Positions 41,041-49,843 of a DNA stretch of 63,559 bases are shown here, piece by piece. Every line of letters starts with the position of its first letter. Position 1 is the first letter of the stretch. The DNA is from Alphaproteobacteria bacterium (GTDB lineage: Bacteria > Myxococcota_A > UBA796 > GCA-2862545): positions 1 through 63,559 of the forward strand of contig JACKER010000034.1 of assembly GCA_020632925.1 (NCBI GenBank), read 5' to 3'. A model generated the notes under the pieces. It did no database searches. It was not told the origin of the DNA and was given only the letters and a program-made list of their open reading frames with translations. Position numbers and translations under genes: made by a program.

Positions 41041-42149
41041 TCTCCTCCAAGCGGCTGATTCGGCGCGCCGAGGAGCGCCTGGACGAGATCCGCGCGGCGG
41101 AGCGGTGGCGGCTCGTTCGCACGCTGAGGCCCACCGGACCCACCACCGGCGAGCTCGACGGACGCGAGGTGATCGTCGCGTGCAGCAACGACTACCTCGG
41201 CCTCGCCTGGGATCCAGAGGTCCGCGCGGCCGCGGCCGGCGGCGGGTCGGGTGGCTCGCGGCTGATCAGCGGAGCCCGACCGGTCCACCGCCAGCTCGAG
41301 GAGGCGGTCGGCGACTGGCTCGGGCGGCCGGCGCTGCTGTTCAACAGCGGCTGGAACGCGAACCTGGGCGTGCTCCAGGCGCTCGGCGAGGCCCAGACCC
41401 GGATCGCGAGCGACGCGCTCAACCACGCCTCCATCATCGACGGGCTGCGCCTGTCCCGCGCGGAGCGGATCGTGGTGCCCCACGCCGATCCGGGCGCGAT
41501 CCCGGCCGACGTCGACGCCTGGGTCGTGGAGGGGCTGTTCTCGATGGACGGCGACGTGCCGCCGCTGCCCGCGTACCCGTCGGGGCCGCTGTCGGTCGTG
41601 GACGAGGCGCACGCCGTGGGGTGCCTCGGCCCCGGAGGGAGGGGGGCGGCCGCGCTGCTCGGCGTCGAGCCGGACGTCATCGTCGGGACCTTCGGCAAGG
41701 CCTTCGGCGCCGCGGGGGCCTTCGTCGCCGGTCCCCCCGCGCTCGTCGACCTGCTGGTGAACACGGCGCGCTCCTTCGTCTTCACGACGGCCCTGCCCGA
41801 GCCGGTGGCGGCGATGGCGCTCGCCGGGCTGCGCCGCGCGGACGACGAGCTGCGGGCGCGGCTCGCCGCGAACACCGAGCGCTTCCGCTGCGCGCTGCTC
41901 CAGCTGGGCTGGACGCCGCTCGGTGACGCCCACATCGTGCCGGTGGTCGTCGGCCCGAGCGCGGTGGCCCTCGGTCGGCGGCTGCTGGAGGCCGGCGTCT
42001 TCGCGCCCCCGATCCGCTGGCCCACCGTGGCGCGCGGCCAGGAGCGGATCCGGTTCACGGTCAGCGCGGCCCACACGCCCGAGCAGCTCGATCGGGTCGC
42101 GGAAGCGCTCGGACCGGCTGGCCGAGAGGGTGCCCGACACGGTACCTGA
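41037..42149 (+). CDS. bioF: 8-amino-7-oxononanoate synthase (KAPA synthase), non-canonical start
   Basis: 370 residues if translation starts at CTG 41037 (or ATC 41040). PLP-dependent condensation of pimeloyl thioester with alanine: CSNDYLGLAWDP, GSGGSRLISGARPVHRQLEE, NSGWNANLGVL, DEAHAVGCLGPGG, and Schiff-base Lys221 in VGTFGKAFG. There is no ATG, GTG or TTG in frame between the upstream gene's end and GTG 41169, and that later start would remove the conserved N-terminal helix (about 45 residues). GGAGGA lies directly in front of the CTG, which forms a CTGA overlap with the upstream stop. Confidence 0.85.
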   Translation: MISSKRLIRRAEERLDEIRAAERWRLVRTLRPTGPTTGELDGREVIVACSNDYLGLAWDPEVRAAAAGGGSGGSRLISGARPVHRQLEEAVGDWLGRPALLFNSGWNANLGVLQALGEAQTRIASDALNHASIIDGLRLSRAERIVVPHADPGAIPADVDAWVVEGLFSMDGDVPPLPAYPSGPLSVVDEAHAVGCLGPGGRGAAALLGVEPDVIVGTFGKAFGAAGAFVAGPPALVDLLVNTARSFVFTTALPEPVAAMALAGLRRADDELRARLAANTERFRCALLQLGWTPLGDAHIVPVVVGPSAVALGRRLLEAGVFAPPIRWPTVARGQERIRFTVSAAHTPEQLDRVAEALGPAGREGARHGT

Positions 42150-42156
42150 CGGGTTC

Positions 42157-43488
42157 ATGGACCCGCACCGCCTGGCCGAGCTCGACCACCGTCACCTCTG
42201 GCACCCGTTCACCCAGCACCGCGAGTGGTTCGCGGACGGCGAGCCGCTGATCGTGGAGCGCGCCGAGGGCAACGAGCTCGTCGACGTCCACGGCCGCCGC
42301 TACCTCGACGGGGTCTCGTCGCTGTGGACCAACGTTCACGGGCACCGCCACCCCGACCTCGATCGCGCGGTCCGCGAGCAGCTCGACCGCGTGGCGCACA
42401 GCACCCTGCTCGGCCTGTCGCACCCCGGCGCCATCCAGCTCGCCGCCGAGCTCGTCGCCCGCGCGCCCGGCGAGGGGTCGCTGTCCCGCGTCTTCTACAG
42501 CGACGACGGCAGCACGGCGGTCGAGATCGCGCTCAAGATGGCCTTCCAGATGCAGCAGCAGTCCGGCCAGCCGCGCCGGACGCGGTTCGCCGCGCTGCGC
42601 GACGCGTACCACGGGGACACGCTCGGCGCGGTGTCGGTGGGCTCGATCGACCTGTTCCACGCCGTCTATCGCCCGCTGCTCTTCGACGCGGTCGCCCTGC
42701 CCGCGCCCCGCACGCCGGGCGGGGTGGAGGAGGAGGACTGCCTGAAGGCGGGGCTGGCGCTGCTCGAGGAGCACGGCGAGACGCTCGCCGCGTTCGTGTT
42801 CGAGCCCCTGGTCCAGGGCGCGGCGGGCATGAAGCACCACTCCCCCGCCTTCCTCGAGCGCCTGTGCGACGAGGCGCGACGCCGGGGGTTGCTGCTCGTC
42901 GCCGACGAGGTCGCGGTGGGCTTCGGCCGCCTGGGCACGCTGTTCGCGATGGAGCAGGTGGGCGTGGTCCCGGACCTGCTCTGCCTCGCGAAGGGCCTCG
43001 CCGCCGGCTACCTCCCGCTCGCCGCGACGCTGACGACCGAGCGCGTGTTCGAGGCGTTCGTCGCCGATCCCGCCGCGCACAAGCAGCTGTTCCACGGCCA
43101 CACCTTCACCGGCAACCCGCTGGCATGCGCGGTCGCGCTCGAGAGCCTGCGCCTGTTCGACCGCGACCAGGTGCTGGAGCGGGTCGCCGCCGTGGAGTCC
43201 GCGTTCGCCGACGCGCTCGACGACCTCGCGCCGCACCCGAACGTCGTGGGCATCCGGCAGCGCGGCGTCATGGTGGGCATCGACCTCGGTCGGGAGGACG
43301 GCTCGCCCTACCCGGCGGAGCTCCGCGTGGGACACCGCGTCGCCATGGCCTGCCGGCCGCTCGGGGCCGTCGTCCGACCCCTCGGCGACACGATCGTGCT
43401 CAACCCACCGCTGTCGTTCACCACGCAGGAGGCCCGGCGACTGGTCGCGATCGTGGCGCAGGCCGTGAGCGAGACGTGCCCCCGGTGA
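42157..43488 (+). CDS. bioA: adenosylmethionine-8-amino-7-oxononanoate aminotransferase
   Basis: 443 residues from ATG 42157 (GTG 42130 possible). DAPA synthase hallmarks: LWHPFTQHREWF, VDVHGRRYLDGVSSLWTNVH, VFYSDDGSTAVEIALKMAF, DAYHGDTLGAVSVG, VFEPLVQGAAGM, DEVAVGFGRLGT, Lys279 in CLAKGLAAGYLPLAAT, and HGHTFTGNPLACAVALESL. It transfers the amino group of S-adenosylmethionine in biotin synthesis. bioB and bioD are not in the window. Confidence 0.96.
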   Translation: MDPHRLAELDHRHLWHPFTQHREWFADGEPLIVERAEGNELVDVHGRRYLDGVSSLWTNVHGHRHPDLDRAVREQLDRVAHSTLLGLSHPGAIQLAAELVARAPGEGSLSRVFYSDDGSTAVEIALKMAFQMQQQSGQPRRTRFAALRDAYHGDTLGAVSVGSIDLFHAVYRPLLFDAVALPAPRTPGGVEEEDCLKAGLALLEEHGETLAAFVFEPLVQGAAGMKHHSPAFLERLCDEARRRGLLLVADEVAVGFGRLGTLFAMEQVGVVPDLLCLAKGLAAGYLPLAATLTTERVFEAFVADPAAHKQLFHGHTFTGNPLACAVALESLRLFDRDQVLERVAAVESAFADALDDLAPHPNVVGIRQRGVMVGIDLGREDGSPYPAELRVGHRVAMACRPLGAVVRPLGDTIVLNPPLSFTTQEARRLVAIVAQAVSETCPR

Positions 43489-44771
43489 CCCGCCGGACGT
43501 CGCCGTGGCTGGCCCCCGGTGATCCGGACGAGGGCAAGCTGTGGCTGACGTGGCTGATCCGGCTGCGCTGGCTCGCGCTCTTCGCGCAGGCGGTGACCTT
43601 CGCGTTCGTGTTCCACCTGCTCGACGGCGTGCCCGCGCTGGTCGTGTGGGGCGCGACGATGGCGGTCCTCGCGGCGCTCAACGCGTGGACCGTCGGTCGC
43701 CTGGGCCAGACCGAGGAGGTCCCCGCGGTCGGGGTGCTCGGGCAGCTCCTGACCGACGTGGCCGCGCTGACCGCGTTCTTCGCGGTGGGTGGGGGCCCGG
43801 ACAACCCGTTCACCACGCTCTACCTCGTGCACGTCGCGATGGGCGCGGTGATGCTCCCACCTCGCCTGGCCGCGGTGGTCGGCGCCGCCGTGGTCGTCGG
43901 GTACAGCGCGCTGTTCCTCGGTCATCTGCCGTTGCACGTCGAGAACCACTCGCTGCCCGCGATGGTGCTGCTGCGGCTCGGCCACTGGATCGCGTTCGTC
44001 ATCACGGCGACCTCGGTGGCGGTGTTCGTCGTCGGGATCGCGTCGAGCCTGCGTCGCCGCAAGGAGCAGCTGCTCGAGGCCCGCGATCGCAGCGCCCGCA
44101 CGGACCGCCTGCGCAGCGTCGGGACCCTCGCCGCTGGCGCCGCGCACGAGCTGAACACCCCGCTGTCCACGCTGTCGCTTCGGCTGCGGCGGGTCGGTCG
44201 GCGCCACACCGACCCCGAGACCACGCGTGACGTGGAGGCGATGAAGGACCAGCTCGAGCGCTGCTCGTCCATCGTCCAGCGGCTGCTGGTGGGCGCGGGA
44301 GACCCGTCGGCCTCCGACATGGAGCGCCGCGAGCTCGTCTCCATGGTGGCGGAGGCGGTCCGCCTCTGGTCGCGCGGGAGCACGCTCGAGGTCGTGCTGT
44401 CCGACGAATCCGAAGGGTTCGAGGTCGAGCTGCCCGTCGTCGCGTTCCAGCAGGCGCTGATCAACCTGCTCGAGAACGCGCGCGAGGCGCAGGAGAGCGT
44501 CTCGAGCTTCGATCCGCTGGAGATCCGGGTCCTGCGCGAGGGCAGCGACGGCGTGGTCGAGCTCGCGGACCACGGCTGCGGCCTGCCCCGCCAGCGCGAG
44601 CAGGTCGGGGAGCCCTTCTTCACCACCAAGCCCACCGGGACCGGTCTCGGGGTGTTCGTGGCCCGCGCCGTCGCCGACGGGGCCGGTGGCGGATTACAGT
44701 ACCTCCCCCGTGTGCCCGCGGGGACGGTGGCCCGCTGGTGGTTTCCGGAGGCTCGACGGAGGGCGGTGTGA
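43485..44771 (+). CDS. regB: RegB/PrrB/ActS-type redox sensor histidine kinase
   Basis: 428 residues from GTG 43485, overlapping the bioA stop (GTGA). Six-helix N-terminal membrane domain containing the quinone-binding motif GGPDNPF (103-109; consensus GGxxNPF). HisKA box AAGAAHELNTPLSTL with phospho-His221, an RCSSIVQRLL segment, then ATPase motifs NLLENAREAQ, DHGCGLP and TKPTGTGLGVFVARAV. RegB senses the redox state of the quinone pool and membrane oxidase; here the conserved redox Cys of the linker region is in the ERCSSI segment. Partner is the next gene. Confidence 0.93.
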   Translation: MTRRTSPWLAPGDPDEGKLWLTWLIRLRWLALFAQAVTFAFVFHLLDGVPALVVWGATMAVLAALNAWTVGRLGQTEEVPAVGVLGQLLTDVAALTAFFAVGGGPDNPFTTLYLVHVAMGAVMLPPRLAAVVGAAVVVGYSALFLGHLPLHVENHSLPAMVLLRLGHWIAFVITATSVAVFVVGIASSLRRRKEQLLEARDRSARTDRLRSVGTLAAGAAHELNTPLSTLSLRLRRVGRRHTDPETTRDVEAMKDQLERCSSIVQRLLVGAGDPSASDMERRELVSMVAEAVRLWSRGSTLEVVLSDESEGFEVELPVVAFQQALINLLENAREAQESVSSFDPLEIRVLREGSDGVVELADHGCGLPRQREQVGEPFFTTKPTGTGLGVFVARAVADGAGGGLQYLPRVPAGTVARWWFPEARRRAV

Positions 44772-45301
44772 GCGGAACGAAGCTGTTGGTGGTGGACGAC
44801 GACGACGCGTTCCGCGAGGCGATGGAGCTCGAGTTCAGCGACCGGGGGTACCAGGTGCTCCTGGCCCCGGACCACCGCACGGCGCTCGGCCTCGCCACGG
44901 TGCACCGGCCGCCCTTCGCGGTGGTGGACCTCCGACTGGAGGCGGACCGCGGGCTCGAGGTCATCCGCGACCTGGTGGAGCGCGTCCCCGGGATCCGCTG
45001 CGTGATGCTCACCGGGTATGGCTCGGTCGCCACCGCGGTCGAGGCGATGAAGCTCGGCGCGCACCACTACCTCACGAAGCCCACCGACCCCGACGCGATC
45101 GAGGCCGCGTTCCAGAGCGAGGGCGGCGACCCGAGCGTGGCCGTCCCGGAGAGCCCGCCGAGCCTGGCGCGGCACGAGCGGGAGTACATCGAGTACGTCC
45201 TCGCGAGCACGGGTGGCAACATCAGCGAGGCGGCCCGGAAGCTCGGCCTCCACCGACAGTCCCTGCAGCGCAAGCTCCGCAAGTACCCCCCTCGTCGCTG
45301 A
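44768..45301 (+). CDS. regA: RegA/PrrA/ActR-type response regulator
   Basis: 177 residues from GTG 44768, overlapping regB by 4 bases with GGAGGG upstream. Receiver domain with acidic pocket LLVVDDDDAF, phospho-Asp54 in AVVDLRLEAD, and LTGYGS and YLTKPTDPD. The output is the Fis-like HTH NISEAARKLGLHRQSLQRKL at the end, matching RegA/ActR. It is expected to regulate respiratory and energy genes in response to redox. Confidence 0.94.
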   Translation: MSGTKLLVVDDDDAFREAMELEFSDRGYQVLLAPDHRTALGLATVHRPPFAVVDLRLEADRGLEVIRDLVERVPGIRCVMLTGYGSVATAVEAMKLGAHHYLTKPTDPDAIEAAFQSEGGDPSVAVPESPPSLARHEREYIEYVLASTGGNISEAARKLGLHRQSLQRKLRKYPPRR

Positions 45302-45394
45302 TCGAGCCGGGCGCGGCAGCTGTCCGCGGAGGCGAAGCGAGCGACGCCGGAGGTGACGAGAGCGCCGAGGCGGTGTAGCCTCCGACCGGTCGCG

Positions 45395-47509
45395 ATGACG
45401 AACCTCTTCGCCCTGCTGATCGCTCCCGCCGGAGCGGCCGACGTGGACCTGTTCGCGCCGACGAGCTCCCTGCTGGTCGGCCAGGGCTCTCCGCAGGCCG
45501 AGGCTCCCACCATCGGAGAGCCCGGTTTCAGCGGCGGGATGATCGTGTCCTACGCCCAGGATCCGGTCGTCCGTCGCTTCGACGACGGCGAGGTGGCCGA
45601 GGCGGTCGACGCGCTCGTCCCCGCCACGCTCGCTGGCGGCTGGACCGTCAAGGACATCGTCCGCGTCAGCCTCTTCGTGCCGTTCTATGCGTGGGTCGAC
45701 GCGCCGGTGAGCAGCTTCGCCGGGGGTGCGCTCGGTGACCTGCGGCTCCAGGCGAACATCCCCCTGTGGCGGAACCAGGACGGCTCGGTGGGCTTCGGCC
45801 TGATCCCGCGGGTGGGCGTGCCCACGGGCAACAACGACGCGCAGGTGGCGGCGGGTCCGAGCGCAGGCCTGATCGCCGCGCTCGGCGGCAACGTCCCGCA
45901 CCTCGGCTGGGTCGCGAACACCGACATCCACCTCGCGCCGAACCGTCCCGTCGAGGAGCCGGGGACCGGCCTCGGCAGCAACCTCGGCGCGACCGGGGCG
46001 GCGTGGTGGCAGGCGACCCAGGGCCTGCGGATCGGCGCCGAGCTCGAGGGCCACCTGGGCCTGGCGGGCGGGGATCTGGGGGCCAACCACACCGCGTCGA
46101 CACACGCGTTCGTGCAGGACGTGCTCCCGAGCGGCATCGGCCTGACCGCCGGGCTGGGAACCGGCCTCAACGATGGCATCGGCAGCCCCGCGTACCGCGT
46201 GTTCGCGGGCTTCCACTACACCGCCGTCATCCGCGACCACGACGGAGACGGCGTGCTCGACGTGGTCGACCAGTGCCCGACCCGCCCCGAGGACATCGAC
46301 GGCTTCCGCGACGACGACGGGTGCGCGGACGAGGACAACGACGAGGACGGGATCATCGACCTCGCCGACCTCTGCCCCGACGACAAGGAGGACGCGGACG
46401 ACTGGGAGGACAACGACGGTTGCCCCGAAGACGACAACGACTTCGACGACGTGCCCGACGTCGAGGACCAGTGCCGCAACGTGCCGGGCCTGATCGCGCT
46501 GCACGGCTGCCCGGACCAGGACGGCGACGGCGTGGCGGACGGCGAGGACGCCTGCCCCACCGAGCCGGGGTTGCCCGAGAAGGCCGGCTGTCCTGATGGC
46601 GACCGCGACGGTGACGGCGTCCCCGACGGGCGAGACCGCTGCCCCGACGAGCCCGGTCCGCCGGGCGAGGATCCGGCGACCGCCGACGGGTGCCCCAAGA
46701 CGCTCTTCGTCAGCGGGCGCGAGATCAAGATCGGGGAGCGGATCGAGTTCGAGACGGGCAAGGCGGAGATCCGCCCGGAGAGCCGGCGCATCGTCGACGG
46801 TGTGGCGGACCTCCTGAAGCGCGAGACCGGCGTGACGCGGATCGAGGTCCAGGGGCACACCGACAACGTCGGCAGCGACCGGTCGAACCTGACGCTGTCC
46901 CAGGAGCGGGCGCAGGCCGTCGTGGACTACCTCGAGTCGAAGGGCATCGACGGACGACGCCTCGTCGCGAAGGGATACGGCGAGTCGCTGCCCCTGTTCA
47001 GCAACCGCACGGCGCAGGGCCGGGAGCAGAACCGTCGCGTGCAGTTCATGATCCTCGACGGTGCCACCGCCGGATCCACCACGATGGTGCCGACTCCGAC
47101 GCCGGCGCCGGCGCCTGCACCGACGCCCGCTCCGATGGCTCCGCTGCCGCCGCGCCGCTTCCGTGCGCCCGCGACCGCGCCCGCACCCGCGCCCGCCGTG
47201 GCGCCGGTCGCCGCGCCGGTCGCCGCACCGGTCCCCTCACCCGCGCCCGAACCGGCCCCCGCGCCACCACCCCCGCCAGTCCCCGCCGGACCGCCAGGCA
47301 GCCTCGAGGTGAAGATCATGGGCGGCGGATGGGGGACGGTCACGGTCGACGGGCAACGCCTGACCCGCGCCGCACCGTTCAGCGGCTTCTCGCTGCCGTC
47401 GGGGACCCACGTCATCGTCGTGGAGAACCCCCGCACGAAGCTCCACTACGAGGAGACCATCACCGTCGTGCCGGACGAGAGCACGGTCGTCGTGGTCCCG
47501 GCTCCCTGA
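45395..47509 (+). CDS. outer-membrane protein with TSP3 repeats, OmpA domain and PEGA-like tail
   Basis: 704 residues from ATG 45395. Short signal (LFALLIAPAGAADV). A ~240-residue beta-barrel-like domain with aromatic-ended strands (LSLFVPFYAWVD, GFGLIPRVGVPTG) follows; then five to six Asp-rich thrombospondin type-3 repeats (DHDGDGVLDVVDQCP, EDNDEDGIIDLADLCPDD); then an OmpA peptidoglycan-binding domain (IEVQGHTDNVGSDRSNLTLS, QERAQAVVDYLESKGI, NRRVQFMIL). A long Ala/Pro linker precedes a PEGA-like C-terminal module (GTVTVDGQRLTR, PSGTHVIVV). Anchors the outer membrane to peptidoglycan. Confidence 0.92.
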   Translation: MTNLFALLIAPAGAADVDLFAPTSSLLVGQGSPQAEAPTIGEPGFSGGMIVSYAQDPVVRRFDDGEVAEAVDALVPATLAGGWTVKDIVRVSLFVPFYAWVDAPVSSFAGGALGDLRLQANIPLWRNQDGSVGFGLIPRVGVPTGNNDAQVAAGPSAGLIAALGGNVPHLGWVANTDIHLAPNRPVEEPGTGLGSNLGATGAAWWQATQGLRIGAELEGHLGLAGGDLGANHTASTHAFVQDVLPSGIGLTAGLGTGLNDGIGSPAYRVFAGFHYTAVIRDHDGDGVLDVVDQCPTRPEDIDGFRDDDGCADEDNDEDGIIDLADLCPDDKEDADDWEDNDGCPEDDNDFDDVPDVEDQCRNVPGLIALHGCPDQDGDGVADGEDACPTEPGLPEKAGCPDGDRDGDGVPDGRDRCPDEPGPPGEDPATADGCPKTLFVSGREIKIGERIEFETGKAEIRPESRRIVDGVADLLKRETGVTRIEVQGHTDNVGSDRSNLTLSQERAQAVVDYLESKGIDGRRLVAKGYGESLPLFSNRTAQGREQNRRVQFMILDGATAGSTTMVPTPTPAPAPAPTPAPMAPLPPRRFRAPATAPAPAPAVAPVAAPVAAPVPSPAPEPAPAPPPPPVPAGPPGSLEVKIMGGGWGTVTVDGQRLTRAAPFSGFSLPSGTHVIVVENPRTKLHYEETITVVPDESTVVVVPAP

Positions 47510-47512
47510 GCG

Positions 47513-47773
47513 CTACCCGAGCTCCTCGGCCAGACGGGCCGCCAGTCGCTCGGCGATGGGATCGGGCACCTCGTCCACCGAGACCCGCCGCAGGCCGCGC
47601 ACGACCCCGGCATAGGCCCCCCCGAAGCGCTCGCACCAGTCGCAGCCGCCGACGTGGCCCTCGACCGCGGCGAGGTCCACGGCCGAGAGCGTGCCCTCGA
47701 CGTAGTCCGGGAGCCGCGCGAGCACCTCGCTGCACCACAGCCCGCTCACCCGACGCTCGCCTTCATGCGTCAT
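47513..47773 (-). CDS. zf-HC2 anti-sigma factor
   Basis: 86 residues from ATG 47773. zf-HC2 zinc-binding anti-sigma domain: Cys14 in LWCSEV, then HVGGCDWCER (H-x3-C-x2-C). No transmembrane helix, so it is a cytoplasmic anti-sigma. Its start lies inside the last codons of the sigma gene (11-base overlap), giving a co-translated sigma/anti-sigma pair. Confidence 0.88.
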   Translation of the reverse strand: MTHEGERRVSGLWCSEVLARLPDYVEGTLSAVDLAAVEGHVGGCDWCERFGGAYAGVVRGLRRVSVDEVPDPIAERLAARLAEELG

Positions 47774-48329
47774 GGTCCCCTCCCTCGCTCCGGAGCTCCG
47801 CCATCAGCCGCAGCCGCGCCCGGTGGAGCCTCGTCTTGGCGGCTGCCAGCGGGATGCCCAGCAGCTCGGCGACCTCTGGTCCGGTGAAGCCCTCACCGTC
47901 CCGCAACCACACGATCTCCCGGTCCGTCTCGGACAGCCGACCCAGGGCCACGTCCAGCCGAGCGCGGTCCTCGAGCGCCGCCACCGCCGCCTCGGGGTCC
48001 GCGCCGAAGCCGGCGTCCCGCCCCAGGTGCTCGTCGAGCGGCTCGGTCGTGTCCGGCTCACCGACGCGCCGACGCCAGGTCCGCGCCGCCTGTCGCCGCG
48101 CGAGGCCATAGAGCCAGACGCGACCAGGTGCCGTCCCCTGATACGTCCCCGCGGACCTCCACACCCCGATCATCGTCTCCTGCAGCGCATCCTCGGCGGC
48201 CTCGCCGCGCGTCAGCGTCCGCAGGTAGCGGTAGAGCGGAGCCCGGGTCCGTTCGACGAGCCGCGCGAACGCCGCGCGGTCGCCCGTCGCCACCTCCCGG
48301 ATCAAGCTGGCTTCGACGTCTTCTTCCAC
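47763..48329 (-). CDS. ECF RNA polymerase sigma factor
   Basis: 188 residues from GTG 48329; a TTG at 48305 overlapping the upstream stop (TTGA) is an alternative that still keeps region 2. Region 2 reads RAAFARLVERTRAPLYRYLR, AEDALQETMIGVW and GRVWLYGLARRQAARTWRRR; region 4 reads LDVALGRLSETDREIVWLRD, FTGPEVAELLGIPLAAAKTR and LHRARLRLMAEL. Controlled by the downstream zf-HC2 protein. The signal is unknown. Confidence 0.92.
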   Translation of the reverse strand: MEEDVEASLIREVATGDRAAFARLVERTRAPLYRYLRTLTRGEAAEDALQETMIGVWRSAGTYQGTAPGRVWLYGLARRQAARTWRRRVGEPDTTEPLDEHLGRDAGFGADPEAAVAALEDRARLDVALGRLSETDREIVWLRDGEGFTGPEVAELLGIPLAAAKTRLHRARLRLMAELRSEGGDHDA

Positions 48330-48523
48330 GTGGAGAACCCGATCATGGTGTAGATGGGGCAGCTGCCCAGCGCCCCCGTCGCGAGCGGGACGAGCCCGAT
48401 CAACCCGGCGAGCCCCCAGCCCGGGACGGGGCCGACGGCGAGCAGCGACAGCAGACCCAGGCCGAGGATGACGCGCACGACGCGCTCGACGGGGTGTTCG
48501 TTCGTGGGGAGCAGGTTCGACAT
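48302..48523 (-). CDS. DUF2892/YgaP-like small membrane protein
   Basis: 73 residues from ATG 48523. Two transmembrane segments (VVRVILGLGLLSLLAVGP, WGLAGLIGLVPLATGALG) and the family ending GSCPIYTMIGFSTWKK with a conserved Cys. In YgaP this domain is fused to rhodanese; here it stands alone. First gene of a unit with the ECF sigma factor, 28-base overlap. Confidence 0.82.
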   Translation of the reverse strand: MSNLLPTNEHPVERVVRVILGLGLLSLLAVGPVPGWGLAGLIGLVPLATGALGSCPIYTMIGFSTWKKTSKPA

Positions 48524-48572
48524 CACGCACCTCCGATGCTGTCGAGGGGTTCCACGCTCGCCCGAAAAGGAT

Positions 48573-49775
48573 TCACTCGAAGTGCTCGACGATCGTCGAG
48601 ACGCCCTGGCCGACGCCCACACACAACGTCGCGCAGCCGATCTCGACGTTCCTACGCGCCATGACGCCGAGCAGCGTCGTGAGCACGCGCGCCCCCGAGC
48701 AGCCGAGCGGGTGCCCCAGCGCGATCGCACCCCCGTGGACGTTGACGCGATCCTCGGGCAGACCCAGGGTGCGCACCACCCCGAGCGACTGCGCGGCGAA
48801 GGCCTCGTTGAGCTCCCACACGCCCACGTCGCCGAGCGTCAGCCCGCCGCGCTCGCAGGCGATGCGGCTCGCGGGGACGGGCCCGAAGCCCATGGTCCGA
48901 GGGTCGACGCCAGCCGAGGCCATCGACCGGATCCGCGCCTTGAAGCGGAGGCCGTGGGCACGCGCCCAGTCCTCGTCCGCCAGGACCACGGCGGCAGCGC
49001 CGTCGTTGAGGGTCGAGCTGTTGCCGGCGGTGACCGTGCCACCCTTGCGGAACGCGGGCTTGAGCTTCGCGAGAGCCTCGAGCGACGTGTCCGAGCGGGG
49101 CCCCTCGTCCTCGGCAACCACCGTGACCGTCCCCTTCCGCCCGGGGATCTCGACGGGAACGATCTCCTTCGCGAAGTGGCCGGCATGCTGCGCCTCGACG
49201 GCCAGCCGGTGCGACCGGACCGCGAACGCGTCCTGGTCGGCGCGGGAGATGGACATCTGCTCGGCGATGTTCTCCGCGGTCTCGCCCATCGCCTCGAGCG
49301 GGAACATCGCCTCCATCGCCGGGTTCGGGTACCGCCAGCCGAGGGAGGTGTCCCACACGGTGAAGTTGCCGGCCTTCGGCTGCTGCGGTCCGCGCGGCAT
49401 GGACCACGGGGCCCGTGACATCGACTCGACCCCGCCCGCCACCACGAGCTTCGCGTCGCCGCAGCGGATGGCGCGGGCACCCTGGTTGATGGCCTCGAGC
49501 CCCGACGCGCAGAGCCGATTCACGGTGACGCCCGGGACGCTGTGTGGGAAGCCCGCGAGGAGCAACGCCATCCGCGCGACGTTGCGGTTGTCCTCACCCG
49601 CCTGGTTGGCGCAGCCCAGGAGGACCTCGTCGACCTCGACCGGATCGATGCCCGAGCGGGCCACCGCCGCGCGCAGCGCGATGGCGGCGAGGTCGTCGGG
49701 CCGCACGTCGGAGAGAGCCCCCTGGAACCGCCCGATGGGCGTCCTCACCGCGTCCACGATCACCACGTTCCGCAT
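48573..49775 (-). CDS. thiolase (acetyl-CoA C-acyltransferase)
   Basis: 400 residues. Nucleophile Cys89 in VNRLCASGLEAI, the NEAFAAQ and GGAIALGHPLGCSGAR (general-base His) motifs, and CVGVGQG in place of the usual C-x-G-G-G-Q-G. The stretch GNFTVWDTSLGWRYPNPAM is typical of the PcaF/PaaJ beta-ketoadipyl-CoA thiolase group, though beta-oxidation function is equally possible. Divergent from the 3-hydroxyacyl-CoA dehydrogenase with a 68-base gap. Confidence 0.92.
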   Translation of the reverse strand: MRNVVIVDAVRTPIGRFQGALSDVRPDDLAAIALRAAVARSGIDPVEVDEVLLGCANQAGEDNRNVARMALLLAGFPHSVPGVTVNRLCASGLEAINQGARAIRCGDAKLVVAGGVESMSRAPWSMPRGPQQPKAGNFTVWDTSLGWRYPNPAMEAMFPLEAMGETAENIAEQMSISRADQDAFAVRSHRLAVEAQHAGHFAKEIVPVEIPGRKGTVTVVAEDEGPRSDTSLEALAKLKPAFRKGGTVTAGNSSTLNDGAAAVVLADEDWARAHGLRFKARIRSMASAGVDPRTMGFGPVPASRIACERGGLTLGDVGVWELNEAFAAQSLGVVRTLGLPEDRVNVHGGAIALGHPLGCSGARVLTTLLGVMARRNVEIGCATLCVGVGQGVSTIVEHFE

Positions 49776-49843
49776 CCCGGCCTCCGCGCTGGCGCCCCCG
49801 TAACCAACCCACGGGATAGAACGCGCGCCAACCAGGAGGCGTG

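Noticed and set aside
41923..42156. Earlier start for bioA inside bioF
   Set aside because: The extra residues are in another frame of bioF and do not resemble a BioA N-terminus; ATG 42157 gives the normal length.
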